Source of the DNA: Glandiceps talaboti
Lineage: Eukaryota > Hemichordata > Enteropneusta > Spengelidae
Direction of reading: 5' to 3'
DNA: 64,000 nt
Assembly: GCF_964340395.1 (NCBI RefSeq)
Contig: NC_135557.1
Location: 18,797,625 to 18,861,624 of the forward strand
Part shown: positions 1-11,369 of the stretch, one piece after another
How the letters are laid out: the number at the start of each line of letters is the position of its first letter
Position numbering within the stretch: the first letter of the stretch is position 1
Notes under the pieces: generated by a model
The model's input: the letters and a program-made list of their open reading frames with translations, nothing else
Told to the model about the DNA's origin: nothing
Databases searched by the model: none
Program-made: the position numbers and the translations under genes

Positions 1-208
1 ATCAGTCCTGTAACTGTCAATTGTCTCTCTCTACTTCCTTGTCCATTTGAAGGCCATGGTTGCCAGTCTGACTGTGTTGATTGAGAACACTCTACATAAT
101 ACATTATGTTATCAGGTTCACCTCCGTGGAAACCAGGAATGATTTCGATTGTTAAGCTGTCATAGCTTCTTGATAGTAATTCTATATCCACTGGGGCTTC
201 AGGTTTGC
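1..208 (-). CDS. Gene A: fibronectin type III exon, cut by window edge
   Basis: This exon encodes the start of an extracellular fibronectin III domain in a cell-surface adhesion receptor. The acceptor is a tract ending TTATTACAG, and the first exon base is 208. The first two bases complete a codon begun by the Ig7 exon, and the junction reads A+GC (Ser). The product has the FN3 pattern: Pro-rich A strand (KPEAPVDIELL), B strand SYDSLTIEI, the C region with paired aromatics and Cys (IMYYVEC), a tryptophan pair in the C' region (DWQPW) and LTVTGL near the E strand. The frame is open to base 1, so the rest lies outside the window. An FN3 domain after a row of Ig domains is the layout of nephrin, SYG-2 and Hibris/Sns proteins. 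It also occurs in other Ig-CAMs, so the family name is inference. Confidence 0.88.
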
Positions 209-834
209 CTGTAATAAACACATTGAATCCCGATTAATGCTTGGGTTCTTTTGGTATCATACATAGTCTAATTATTACATTATTAATTACATTATTGTTA
301 TGTTGACCATGGACCTAGATTACAGGATGGTATGGATTGCAGTCACATTTTAATGCACGGGTACATAATACAATATAAGCACTCTACACATGCATTGTGC
401 TTGTACACTCTATCGACGTTTGGTATCAAAGTGGTGGGTATGCATGTTGGTACGCGAGACCATAATATATAGAGAGTTGAAAAGAGAGGTCGATTTCAAA
501 AGTGCGATGATCGGATGACACAATATTCATACTTAAAAGAGCGATAGCTACTAATATGATTGACATATACATGACTGTCATAAATAGATAAATAAATGTT
601 TTATACATGTTCCACATTAGATAGATGCAGTGGGTAGATGGATAATAGCTGATAGCTAATCTGCAAATGTCAAGTGTCGAAATAAATATGATGTACAGGT
701 ATGGAAATAAACTCCAGTTGCGACGTATTTTCAACCGTTTCTATCTATTGTTATATCGGTGTTAAACATAGTATGGGCTGATTAGAAGCAAACGTTTCTT
801 GTCCAGTTATAAGTATCAAATCTTCGTTGCTTAC
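209..834 (-). other. Intron between Ig7 and FN3 exons
   Basis: The intron has a GT donor at 834-833 (GTAAGC) and an AG acceptor at 210-209. The sequence is A+T-rich with no recognisable domain. A 102-codon frame at 426-734 (-) is hydrophobic low-complexity sequence with no homology I can name. Confidence 0.7.
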
Positions 835-1128
835 TTTTTGCCTCTAGCGTTATGGAGAAATTAACATTTCCTATTTCATTTACAGCCTGACATGTATATT
901 CCCCATGATCACTTCTTTCCGTGAAGGGTATTAGCAGTTTACTCTTAAAGACTGATCCTTCTTTCGTTTCAATTGTAGATAGTTTCCTATCAATAACTTC
1001 GTTTCCATCTTTGTACCATTTAAACGTTGCTTCAGGATTACAGTTAACTTCACAAATCAGTAATGCCGGATCACCTTCGTTTGCAGCTGACCGTGAATTT
1101 TCAGTTGCGTTTACAACATATGGTGAAT
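835..1128 (-). CDS. Gene A: Ig domain 7 (I-set/C2-like) exon
   Basis: A 294-base exon with acceptor TTTTATTTCAG and donor GTAAGC, phase 1 at both ends. The translation from the first full codon holds one Ig domain. Cys25 is in the B strand (ALLICEV), Trp37 in the C strand (TFKWYKDG) and Cys79 in the F strand (DHGEYTCQAVN), followed by the G strand (NVNFSITLEA). The D-x-G-x-Y-x-C motif is the standard Ig F-strand signature. A second Cys (position 29) is unusual and could pair elsewhere. This is the last Ig before the FN3 exon, where nephrin-like receptors also carry an I-set domain. Being a symmetric exon, it could be skipped or duplicated without frame change. Confidence 0.92.
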
Positions 1129-1545
1129 CTGAAATAAAAATTACTCTTGACATTTCATCATATTACCATAACTTACGTATTGTAAATGTGTGGTTACTGT
1201 TGGTCGTCCACAGTACCGCTAAGTTAACATGTTATTATATTATCCAATATTGCCAAGATTTTCATCTAGCGTAATGTACACAGAGTATCACGATAATCGC
1301 AAAGCTAGGTGAAAGCTGAGCACCACGTACATAGATTAAATGTCAGTCTCCCATGTTAATCGTATTTGTTAATATTTTATAAGAAAATCACTGTGCCAAA
1401 TGTATACAAAAACTGACTGATATTTTTTTTTGAATCTTTAATAGAATCGTTACAACTAGCTTTCACCATATTCTACCTAAATGCATTTCAATTGGTAATA
1501 CTGTATACATGTATGTATGTATGTATGTATGTATGTATGTATGTA

Positions 1546-1619
<74 letters not shown>

Positions 1620-1693
1620 AGCATGAATTGTAAAATATGCATCAGCACATGCCTATGTTTGTATATATGAGTGTGGTGTGGTTGAATACATAC
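1129..1693 (-). other. Intron between Ig6 and Ig7 exons, with microsatellite
   Basis: Donor GTATGT (1693-1692), acceptor AG at 1130-1129. The intron holds a long dinucleotide/tetranucleotide microsatellite beginning about 75 bases after the donor, and otherwise plain A+T-rich sequence. Confidence 0.75.
1508..1619. repeat. (GTAT)n-(GT)n-(GTAT)n microsatellite
   Basis: This is an uninterrupted compound simple repeat. In the sense of the gene it reads (CATA)n(CA)n(CATA)n and lies close behind the Ig6 donor. The short all-Thr-His reading frames over it are artefacts of the repeat. Confidence 0.97.
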
Positions 1694-2023
1694 AATAAAC
1701 ACTAAGTAGGATTTCATTTGATTCCACTACATCGTCACTGAATTGGTCATTCCTGCCTTTACATGTGTACATATCCCTGTTATGGTCTGGAGTCAATGTA
1801 ATGGTCAGTTGTTGTGTAGTGACTTTGCCGTTATTATCTCCATTCGATTGCACAGCAGATCCCAGTATCTCTCCATCACTTTCACTCCATAATGCACCAT
1901 TCTTATACCAGGAGACGGTAGCTACTGGATTACTACTTTCTGTTGTGCAGGTCAATGTTAAGATCATGTCTTCTTGTACTGGATTGGCCTTGTCAGCTGA
2001 TAGGGACACACTTAGTGGAGGAA
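1694..2023 (-). CDS. Gene A: Ig domain 6 (CD80-like C2-set) exon
   Basis: A 330-base exon with acceptor TTGTTTTTTCAG and donor GTATGT, both phase 1. It codes a single Ig domain: Cys25 (LTLTC), the nephrin/Kirrel-type TESSNPVATVSW segment with Trp38, a long C'-E insert, and Cys87 (RDMYTC). It ends in the SVY segment shared with Ig4 and Ig5. Its equal length and aligned motifs show it arose by duplication with those two neighbours. The SSNP-x-A-x-x-W motif is known from the CD80-like C2 domains of nephrin, Kirrel and related adhesion proteins and supports, but does not prove, membership there. Frame and splice sites look intact. Confidence 0.92.
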
Positions 2024-2598
2024 CTGAAAAAACAATAAGTTTGGCTACAAATATGTGAAACCATCATAATCATGGACGACAGATGAAGCCAGGTTATTAA
2101 TATCGCAATCGTCGTGAGTTAAATTAATGATCTATTGGATAAATTAATACATAGACATGTACTTATCAAATTTGAAGTAATTTTACATAAGATATTGCCT
2201 AACAACCACAAATTATTTAACATGCAAGTAATTCATTAAGATTCTGAGCTAAGCTATACTGCATCATCAAGGTATGTGCCAAATTATACGAAACATATGA
2301 AATTTAAAACTGGCTTTCTAAAATATTCTATGATTTAAAAAACAAATACATACGTACGTACGTTCTGGCTAACCAGCCAGCGAGCCAGACAGCCAGACAG
2401 ACAAACAAACAAACAAACAAACAAACAAACAGACAGACAGATATTTATGGCAAAGTCGAAATAGTTATGTCTCATTTTCTTAACACTCGACATAAAATTG
2501 ACAATTTGTATAATGCAAAAATCATTCACTCGTTACCAAAAAGATTCAAAGTTTAGCTTGTGTATTGAAGTAAAAGGTGCACAAACTAGTATACTCAC
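2024..2598 (-). other. Intron between Ig5 and Ig6 exons
   Basis: Donor GTGAGT at 2598-2597, acceptor AG at 2025-2024. It contains the (CAGA)/(CAAA) microsatellite at about 2385-2442. No other structure is evident. Confidence 0.7.
2385..2442. repeat. (CAGACAGC/CAGA)n-(CAAA)n-(CAGA)n simple repeat
   Basis: Tetranucleotide repeats pass from AGCCAGACAG to ACAAACAAAC and back to ACAGACAGAC. The Val/Cys/Leu-rich minus-strand frame over it is an artefact of the repeat. Confidence 0.95.
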
Positions 2599-2928
2599 AG
2601 TAGACATTGATTCCTCGGTTAGCTGACTCCACTTTTGTATTCATAGGAAACTGACCGTTTCTGGCATGACATTGAAATTGTACATCATTGTGAGATTGAC
2701 TTAAGGTGATATGTAGTTCCTGTCTTGTTTTTTCTCCACCATTGTGACTCCCACTGGTTGTGAAAGTCTTTATGGTTTCCGTTGGAGTACTTGTCAGAGA
2801 TACATCATCCTTAAACCAAGATATGTGAGCATGTGGATTACTACTTTCTGTTTGACAGACCAATATCAAGACATCACCACTCTTAACAGGATTAGTGTAC
2901 CCAGTAAGTGTCACAGAGGATGGTTTGA
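2599..2928 (-). CDS. Gene A: Ig domain 5 (CD80-like C2-set) exon
   Basis: A 330-base, phase 1-1 exon (acceptor ...TAAATCTAG, donor GTGAGT). The domain begins KPSSVTLTGY, with Cys24 (LILVC), the TESSNPHAHISW segment with Trp37, and Cys86 in QFQCHARN, and it ends INVY. The family motif SSNP-x-A is shared with Ig4 and Ig6. The C strand reads WFKDD instead of WYKNG, and the DxGxY motif before the F-strand Cys is replaced by HNDVQFQC, as in the other two. Intact frame. Confidence 0.92.
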
Positions 2929-3276
2929 CTAGATTTAAAAGAAACCGAAAACAATTATCATCGTTATGGAAACATATGTTATCATCATGTTCCTGCATTC
3001 CATAATTCACGAACACAATTAATTTCGTCTTTCACAAAACTACAGTGAAGGCACCATTTCAGAAAATTACACATCTTGTTTTGCACTCAATTAAATCATT
3101 TAAATCTTTTCATTTTTTTATAAATTGATAATGTCATATTTACAACTAACTGCGTTACACATATAGTCAACATACGATGCACTGTGTTCTCGACTACAGA
3201 CTATACTTGATAATCTATATACAATACACTGTTATTACTTTGGTGCCAGATTGTACTTCATTTGTATTCTACTTAC

Positions 3277-3605
3277 AATACACTGTAATCTCCTTGATGA
3301 CAGACTGTACTTGATTTGTACTGTAATAACTATTCTTTGCTTTACATTGGTACTGTGCTCTGTTGTGACTTGGCTGTAGAATGATATCCAACTCCTGTGT
3401 TCTTTCTTTCCCATTATGTTCACCATTAGAATCCTGTACAGTATTTGTACTCTCACCATTACCACTATTCCATGGACTACCATTCTTATACCAGGATATT
3501 TCAGCTGCTGGATTACTACTTCCTGTTGTACAAGTCAGAGTTAATGTCTCAGCTTCTTTTACAGCAGAGGAATATCCACTGATAATTACAGATGTGGGGG
3601 GGGGA
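3277..3605 (-). CDS. Gene A: Ig domain 4 (CD80-like C2-set) exon, frame broken in a poly-C run
   Basis: The acceptor is TAAATCTTTCAG and the donor GTAAGT. From TSVIISGYSS onward the reading frame is open and gives a full Ig domain: Cys in LTLTC, TGSSNPAAEISW with the core Trp, Cys in AQYQC, and end ITVY with a phase-1 donor. The exon opens with T followed by nine C. With the phase-1 junction supplied by Ig3, nine C throw the frame off and reach TAA within eight codons; seven or ten C would restore it. Total length is 329 bases against 330 for Ig5 and Ig6, so a one-base loss in the homopolymer is the simplest reading. It may be an assembly error, a polymorphism or true decay. No other acceptor is evident close by. 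Confidence 0.85.
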
Positions 3606-4530
3606 CTGAAAGATTTAATTTAGAAAACAATATTTCATTAACACATACACTGATCATTACGCTCATTTCAGTATACTGTCTGGTACAATAATACACATAA
3701 TGACATGAATTATATAAACAATATGTACTATACAATAAACAACATGGATATGTTTAGTTATATTACAATGCTAATGTAGGACAATGTACAATGTATAAAT
3801 TTGCCAGATTAATGAATAGGTAGACAGTGTTAAAGTCATAGTTAAAGAGTAATAGGATTATCTATAATTAAATAAATAGGGCTGTTATAAACGTATGTCA
3901 CTCGTTTATTTAGATGAGTTTCATAGCAAAAGTAAAACAATTAATTATGTAAATAGAGCTCTCTCGTATTAACTTTACTTGTATCTCTTCACATTTCAAC
4001 GGTTTTTTAGTGAGCTGCAGATTCTTGATATATTAAAATTTTACAAACTTTGCATTTTCATGTATGCCTTTATGAGAAATGTACATTTTTCTATCTTGGT
4101 AAAAAAAAACTATATATTTTTTTTTATTTTATGGGAAAAGCAATAATTATAACTTTGTTATTTTCAAATTATTTTGTTTTTAAAATGTGTGCAGTTTTTA
4201 GTTACCGAAACGAAAATACTAAAAATGTATTCTGCTGTAACAAATGACTGTCCCACTATGTGTATATTTGGTTGAAATTAGCAGGGGAAAATCACATTGA
4301 TTTTAAAGTACGTATTCAACGAGAGTAATATATTTAACTAAACATAACATTAACATTTAAAGTACATATGTTCTTGCAATATTGCAATGACTTGTAACGT
4401 TGATAACATTAATGTAAGCATGTACACATAACTTAAATGTATGTCTATTATTGTTGTTATCTTCCGAAACAGTAAAAGTCAATACAATTATCGTACCCAC
4501 AGTTGAATATAAATCATATTCATTACTTAC
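3606..4530 (-). other. Intron between Ig3 and Ig4 exons
   Basis: Donor GTAAGT at 4530-4529, acceptor AG at 3607-3606. A+T-rich sequence with short T and A runs. No mobile element or exon that I can recognise. Confidence 0.7.
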
Positions 4531-4842
4531 AGTAGACAGTCAATGTCAGTTCACATTCCAATGGATTAGATAGAACAGTATTGGTGACTTTACATGTGTA
4601 TGTTGCTGTGTTGTCACTCTTACCAATTGATAAGTCATATGTTTTTTCAATAGTATTACCATTGACTGATTGTGTTGATGACAATGGACTTGATTCCTCA
4701 TTTTTATACCACTGTACTGTAGCCGTGGGTTTACCATCAATAACTTCACATGTTATGGTTATACCTGTGTTAGTAACATAATAGGAAGGTGTCCCAGAAT
4801 GTGGAGATGGAGACCGGGTACAGGTTGGTTCACCAGGAGGAT
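4531..4842 (-). CDS. Gene A: Ig domain 3 (C2-set-like) exon
   Basis: A 312-base, phase 1-1 exon with acceptor ATGTTATCAG and donor GTAAGT. The product begins PPGEPTCTRS and has the B-strand Cys (ITITCEV), core Trp (ATVQWYKNE) and F-strand Cys in NTATYTCKVTNT, and it ends LTLTVY. A start of the PPxxPxC kind is common in the second-type C2 domains of adhesion Ig proteins. It is longer than Ig2 and shorter than Ig4-6, and it lacks the SSNP motif (DGKPTATVQW instead). Frame and splice sites look intact. Confidence 0.92.
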
Positions 4843-5686
4843 CTGATAACATAATGTTTGAGTGAATATTTAGAATATAGCAGTAGTCACCATTTTTATC
4901 GATTTGAATGTAATTGTAATAAATTAATTATTACTAGATACATTGAAAGACTTAACATGCACAGTATATAGTATACATCGAGATTTAGTCAGACATACTA
5001 TTTGTCGAAATAATAGCATTCTTTCTTTAGCTGTGAGAAGGTGATCTATCTAAAATGTTGCATTCTTCTATACGTAACCCAGTGCGTATTACACGTTCAG
5101 TGTTCCTGGGGACATAATACATTATCCCCTTGGAAAACACTGTAGTCAAACTAAAGCATGTAGCTTGCAGCTCAACATATCAATCATTTCTATCCCGTTG
5201 ACATGAAAAATTATATTGTTTGAAGTATGAATGTGTTGCCTTTTTGTAGGGAACTCATGGAAAGATGCCGGTGGATCTTTCTTGGGAAATCATTATTTCA
5301 TTTGTGGTTAACCATTTTGTGCGTTTCGAAACCGAGCTGTGGTCTTCCCCAATATCCTGAACGTTCCATCTGTTATTCTCTGATTTATGTGTTCAGATGA
5401 AGAAATCAATGCTAGGATCAACTCTTTCTGTCTGTGTCTTATTTTGTTGAAATACCAGCATTTGGTTTGCCATAGTACGATCTCAATTATTATGAGAACA
5501 ATTATAACTATACATTCGAAAAGTATAAAACGTGAAGTAAAATTGTGTCATCAACTATGCAAATATTTACCACGGTTTATGAATAACCAACCAGTCTTAA
5601 CTCGACATAGAGCATTGACAACATAAAATGTAACACTTTGAGAAGATATAAAACTTATTTCAGTTTTAGAATATTTCATCAATCAT

Positions 5687-5985
5687 TCATAAGTAAAGAT
5701 TCTGCAATTCTGTGCAAAATAATACTATTGTTAGTTCAAGTCTACGCTGTGGAATAACTTTACACGAATTCTGGGGTTGTTTTTCCGACACAAATCTCAT
5801 CATTCTTCCAGCTATGGAAACGACACTTCGTAAATCAGAGAAAGAACACTCGTTATCTACGTCCTCAGAGCTCACACCTTCAATCTTCCGTGCAAACCAA
5901 TCTTGGCCGATGGCAGTACCAGCACATGTTCTCACTTGCCAGATATATGCGACGATGAGCCGGGTGTCGTTTACATCCCCTCAGG
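5687..5985 (-). other. Unrecognised open frame in intron
   Basis: A minus-strand frame of roughly 98 codons runs from just after a TGA near 5986 to its stop near 5687. Its composition is balanced (for example RLIVAYIWQVRTCAGTAIG and FARKIEGVSSEDVDNEC), and it is clearly richer in G+C than its surroundings. No domain is recognised, there is no convincing start or splice border, and an opposite-strand frame is also open. It could be a retrocopy fragment, a piece of a transposon gene or chance. Confidence 0.2.
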
Positions 5986-8949
5986 CGAAGCGGTCAGTTT
6001 AGTGGTCGTCTGGAAAATGATAGTCTTCAGACTAGTACATAGACTCGTCAGCAGAGACCGCCATTTGTTCCAACTTCCGACAGCTCGTTCTGTTAACGAA
6101 CCAAAACCTGGGTTCTTCCACCAATGTTACTTTCTGATGTCTGCCAATCTGTGGAACTTGGATTTTTCGCTGTAACTGTCTAAGGCAGCTGCCCCCCCCC
6201 TGAGATTTTGGAAAAAAGAAAGAAAAAAAAGCTACTTTTTGAATACATAGCGATGCTATTAAAATCGTTATTTACGTGACGATTCCTAGCATGCGCGGTG
6301 TAAATGGATAGTTCACAAAAGTAACTGTACACTGACTCCTGGCTAATAATATGTATCATATAAAGCTATTGTACGCTGGCTTAACTTTGAATAAAAATGT
6401 GTCCAGTTAAAAATTGTAACTTTTTGCAGCAAATTAAAAATTCTTTGTGCGGGAAAGTACAAAAGAAGTGCGCACATGCACTGTGCATTTTCCGCGTGTA
6501 ACAGTAGTCTTGAAAGTCTCCTTCATTTGAAGATAGCATGTCGCAATTATAATGTCAGCGAGTGAAACGGAAAGACGGAAAAGGTCGTTCAAAGTGTGGC
6601 CGCCTGCTATGCTGCATGCAGTGACTCCGAAGATGCGCTCGATCTCATTTACATCTTGTTCCTTATATTAAAACATTTCATACTGATAAAACGGCAGATC
6701 TCTTTTTTGAATATTTGGTGGCCCTGAAAAGCTATTAAACTAGGTACGCATTTTAAGATCCACTATTTGAAGATATTTCTTTCAATAATTGTGTTCGGCG
6801 TTGTCGTTGGTTAATATGTTGTTTGATATAATTATCTCATTGCACACTGACACTAGCGTTATTTCGCAATTCATTTTGAAGCGACAATTTGCTATGGAAA
6901 GAATGGCCCTGAATTTATAAACAGAGCTGTACCTTCGACATCAAAATCCAAACTTCAATTTCCATTATAATGATAAGCAAGGAGAATTCACCGAGTTCAC
7001 CTTGGGTTCCGACATAAACGAGGCCATAACAGTTTTGGAAGTTGGGTATTAAGAAAATTATTATTTTGTTGTGTTACTTATTTGAGAAAGCACCATCCAT
7101 TTTTTTACTTTGAATGTTACATCTTTTCGGCAACTACTTTGAAAGATACAATATTAGGCCAGAAAATATTGAAAAAGCTGTTCAACCTACCCATATATAT
7201 TTTTTTCTGGTGATGGGCAATATATCCTCATGCGGGCTTCGCATTTTTTTTCAAAATTAAGGATATTTCTTTATATTTTCTGAATTGTAAATGTAACAAT
7301 ATACATTTGAGTGTATTCCAAATTATATAATATCTTATATAGTGGTTTACTTGGCCCTGGTGTTGCATACAAGCATGAATTGAGATCCAATGTGCACTAA
7401 AAAGAATTGAACGAAAGTTTACGACCATTGGGCCATCAAAAGTCTGAAAGTCTTGAAATATTTTGCTCTTTATTCGTGATTTTTTGGAACCAAATTAAAC
7501 TTCAGGAGAAGTCATTTACCATGTGCACATCCGCATAATATCTTTCAGCTTTGCCACAGCAAAATACACTTCCAAATAATATGTAATGCATAGAATAATT
7601 GTTTCAATTCTGGTATTTTACTATGTCTATGGTTTGATATTTTATGCCTCTAAATGGCCTCCAACACTGTCTTATTTTCATTTTTTTCACCATTGGAGTT
7701 GTCTCCTTCCAATGCATCATTGTACCATATGATTTCATATCTCCACTTTAGTGTAGGTGACAGGGGTGGCTAAAATAATGCTCGAGTTTCAATTGGCGGG
7801 GCTTAACATTTTTTGAGAAGAGAGGGTGAGAGGAACTACACCATAAATTTTGTTTAACCGTACATTTCCTAACTGTAGCTATGCAGACAAATTGCATGAG
7901 ATAGTATCAAGATGACTGAATGAGTTCTATCTAAACTCGACCTGAAATATTTTGCTATCATTATATATGGTTTGTTTTATCCTTGTCAAGCATTGTGAAA
8001 AAATGAAATCGACCTACTTACCCAATGTGATGGGTTAGGTTACCCGTTGACCAGCATTTTATATTTTTTCTGACCTTACATATTATATTTAATTACGTAT
8101 GCTAAAATAGATATTATGTAAATTGTATGCAAACTTATGTAAATTAGCATTTCTCTAAATTTCAAAGGCATGATTGCACCAAGACAAAGTTCTGCCCCCC
8201 TTGGCAATTTGGTCAGGCTACGGCTCTGAAGGGTATATTCTATAGAGTCAGCACAAGACTGAACTCTGGGACAGATCTCCGCACATCGCTCTCCACCCCG
8301 CTCTGATTCATATGATTTTAAAATATCAACTGTATAAAAGTGATGCCATCATATTCCAATTGGATTATACGATTAACAATAACGCGAAATAAAACTATTG
8401 ATACCAATAGTTTATACCGGCATGAATTTATGTTCGACTATTTACAAACATATGAGCTTGGTACCGGTCTCCAGTACGTACGCCTGCTTGAACTTTAACT
8501 AAGATTGCCTCGACCTATTGGCATTTAGGGGTGAACCATTTGATCCGGGGGGGGATAATTTTGAGAAAAAATCTGTCAGCAGGTGATCTATGAAGGAGGA
8601 AAATAAATAATTTGATCCCATAATAGCTTGAGAAAAAAATTGTTCAAACAGACAGAAAGTTAAAAAAATTTGTTGTGATGTGCTGAAATCAGCTAAATTA
8701 GGACGGTAAGAAAAGGAAGGAGACTCTGAACACCATCAATATTAAATAAATGTATGACATTGCGTTTACCATATAACCACCACAGGGTTGTTAATTCAAG
8801 TTTGTTAATATGGTTAATGGTTCACACTTGATTATTTTGTTAAATGGGTATAATAAATTGGTTTAAAGGTCAGTTAGCCAAGTGACCGGTTTGTCAAGGT
8901 TGTAGGTTAGTAGGGAAGGCAATGGCGATACGTCCCCTGGTCGATACCT

Positions 8950-9830
8950 AGTTGACCCTTCTTTGAAGACGTTTCGGACCGGCTGTTGGGGTCCTTCATC
9001 AGTCGCAGTTATGTCTTACAAGACAGTATTCTCACATTTGTTTGACTTAAAATTTAACATATTGTTAATCAAGCAGAGATGCTAGTATTCCAATCACATT
9101 ATGATTATTTGTGAGAAGTATGTCTTTAAGATTTGTGTTTCGTTCTTTTCTGTACTATGATTGGTTTGGTCGGGTAGAGTTGGTTCAAGGTTACATTATT
9201 TTCTAGCATTCCCAATGTTTTGTTTATGCGTCTTTTAGTTTAGACGCTTTGATGTTGGGACTATATATGTTGTTTTGAAGACGAGAGGAATCTCTTGGGT
9301 TGGTGTCCGATTATGGAGATAAGTCTCCCTATTCTCATAACCTAACAAGCGAATCACTTCTGATTTGTTGTATCCTCTTTGTGTCAATTTGTTTGTGAAG
9401 AATTTCAATTTGTTTTGGAAATCTTCTTCGTGCACGTTCATACCTCACTGTTTCGCCTTTAATAAAAACCCATTAAAGACCGAATTTGGGTGACATGATT
9501 GTCTGTGGAGGTACTGAAAAGTGTCAGTCGGTTTGGTGTAGTCTGGATGACCAGAATGTGGTTTCTATAACCACACATTGTAAAAATCGTAACGATCGAT
9601 ACTGTATAGGAACTAGACTAGTTTGGTGTGAGTCTTGATATCCAACCTTTTGGTTTGTTTGAACCTATGACCTTTGTAAATCACCAAATCAAGGCATACT
9701 ACTTCCGTTTCTGAGCTGACCAACGGAAATTTTAATGTTTGGTGCATTTCATTTATCTTTTCACTCAGTATATTGAGTTCACTTTGTGTGCCACGGAATA
9801 GCATGAATATGACATCTCTGAAACGTGTCC
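8950..9830 (-). pseudogene. Penelope-like reverse transcriptase fragment (3' part)
   Basis: Minus-strand pieces in changing frames match the downstream part of Penelope-like reverse transcriptases. They include FRGTQSELNILSEKINEM and VCLDLVIYKGHRF (9613-9804, after the catalytic palm), then PTDTFQYLHRQSCHPNSVF (about 9470-9530), then a helical stretch with QRGYNKSEVIRLLGY (9235-9441). Stops separate them. The tract at 8950-9010, with the reverse complement of TGAAGGACCCCAACAGCCGG, resembles the segment often found near the 3' end of such elements. The catalytic domain and the endonuclease are missing. This is a dead insertion in the gene A intron, in the same direction as the gene. Confidence 0.72.
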
Positions 9831-10336
9831 AAAGTGATATTTTGTCCAGCTATCTATCTTAAATAGAGTCATGGATTGTTAACTGTTACTTATTGCTACT
9901 TACAGAGAACAAGTTTGTTGTGAACAAGTGACATATCATGTAGGTATTGTTATGAACCGCACATTACAAAATTGGTAACCGAGAAACAAAAATTTGCATT
10001 GCTTCTGCATTTGGAAAAAATAATTTGATGCAGGACTGACAATAGAACAAAAATTTTCTGTCACAGTGATGGGGAAAAAATTGCTGCCATACCCACTTCC
10101 TCCTGCCCCCCCCCCCCCCCTTAAAAAAAAAATTAAAAATTAAAAAAATCAAACGGTTCAATCCTTAAAGCAGAACTACGATATTGTGTGACTCGTAATA
10201 CTAGCTTTAGCAAAGGAAAACCCATTAGTTTTGTGATATGTTACATTTGTATCATGATATGACATATTATAAATTTGTCCAATACTTTTGATAATAATTC
10301 ACTGAGAGTAAAATAAGGATATATGTAAGTACTCAC

Positions 10337-10612
10337 AATTCACAGTAAGTGTAGCAGGGTTAGATGTAGCTGGTGTACCAAAACCATTATCAGCTACACA
10401 TCTGTATTCACCATCATCACTCCTAACAATGTTATGTATAACTAATGATCCACCAGTTACAGTATACTTTGAGTTAGAATGCAGAGTACTACCATCCTTT
10501 GTCCAGGTGAAAGTAGGGGTTGGATCACCATCAGCCTGACAGGATAATGTTACAGATGCTGTCCCTTCATTTCGTGACATACTTGAAGGATGATGAGTTA
10601 TTGATGGAGGAA
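10337..10612 (-). CDS. Gene A: Ig domain 2 (I-set) exon
   Basis: A 276-base, phase 1-1 exon with acceptor TTTTGTATTCAG and donor GTGAGT. The domain begins PPSITHHPSS, with Cys24 (VTLSCQADGDP), Trp36 (FTWTKDG), the L-x-I-x-N core (LVIHNIVRSDDGEYRC) with Cys71, and it ends NPATLTVN. It is a near-perfect I-set consensus with the D-D-G-E-Y-x-C signature. The shortest Ig exon of the gene, with an intact frame. It is separated from Ig1 and Ig3 by introns of about 5 kb, unlike the compact Ig3-FN3 block. Confidence 0.94.
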
Positions 10613-11369
10613 CTGAATACAAAAGACAATGGTATGACAGCTAATTATCAACACACGCGCCATGGTTGCTACAGGTCTTTGACGTATTGTTTGTAACAAA
10701 CTACTATACCCTTTTTAGCTTTGACCGATTAGACCGTGACCCATGGCTTCTTAACGCATGTGGCCACAGAACATGCTTTTCATTTGCTATCTTCGATAAT
10801 CATGTGCTCGTTATATACAAACAGAGATTATTATTTACTATGATAACCCTTTCATGAAAACATTGCATAGATGTCTGGACAACAAGAACAACGACATAAT
10901 GACAAATACAATATATGTGAACAATGTAGGGAAATTGGTATTTTTTGATGACTAAGAGGTCGACCATTTGATATCCTGGGGAGGGGGGGGGGGTCTTGGA
11001 AGATTGGTGGAGAATCATTATTGTTTCCCTACCTGCTTGCCTGCGAACTATTTTTTTCTCCTTCGCCTGTACTGGCAACATTTGTTTTTCTTTCCTTCTT
11101 TGAGATATCCGGATTTTTTTACGCCTATGTTGAACACCTACTTTGTTGCCACAATTTTCTGTTTGGTTTTCGCACAGGGTATTAAAGAGAGTAAAAAGAT
11201 GCTGTTCTTTCACACACTGATTATATTTAGAAAACTACATGCTTCAATACATGCTTGATTTTCAATTAAATAAACATCATTGACAGTTTTTATGTCATGG
11301 TATGATGACACTGAAAATGCGAATCGGAAAAATAGGAAACCTGATTGGTGAGCTCAAACATTCAGACAG

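Larger units (their letters stand above)
4843..10336 (-). other. Large intron between Ig2 and Ig3 exons
   Basis: This 5.5-kb intron runs from donor GTGAGT at 10336-10335 to the acceptor at 4844-4843. It contains an unrecognised, less A+T-rich reading frame near 5.69-6.0 kb and reverse transcriptase remains at 8.95-9.83 kb. Otherwise it is non-coding sequence with poly-C/G runs (6191-6199, 8548-8555, 10107-10120). No further Ig exon was found on either strand. Confidence 0.65.
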
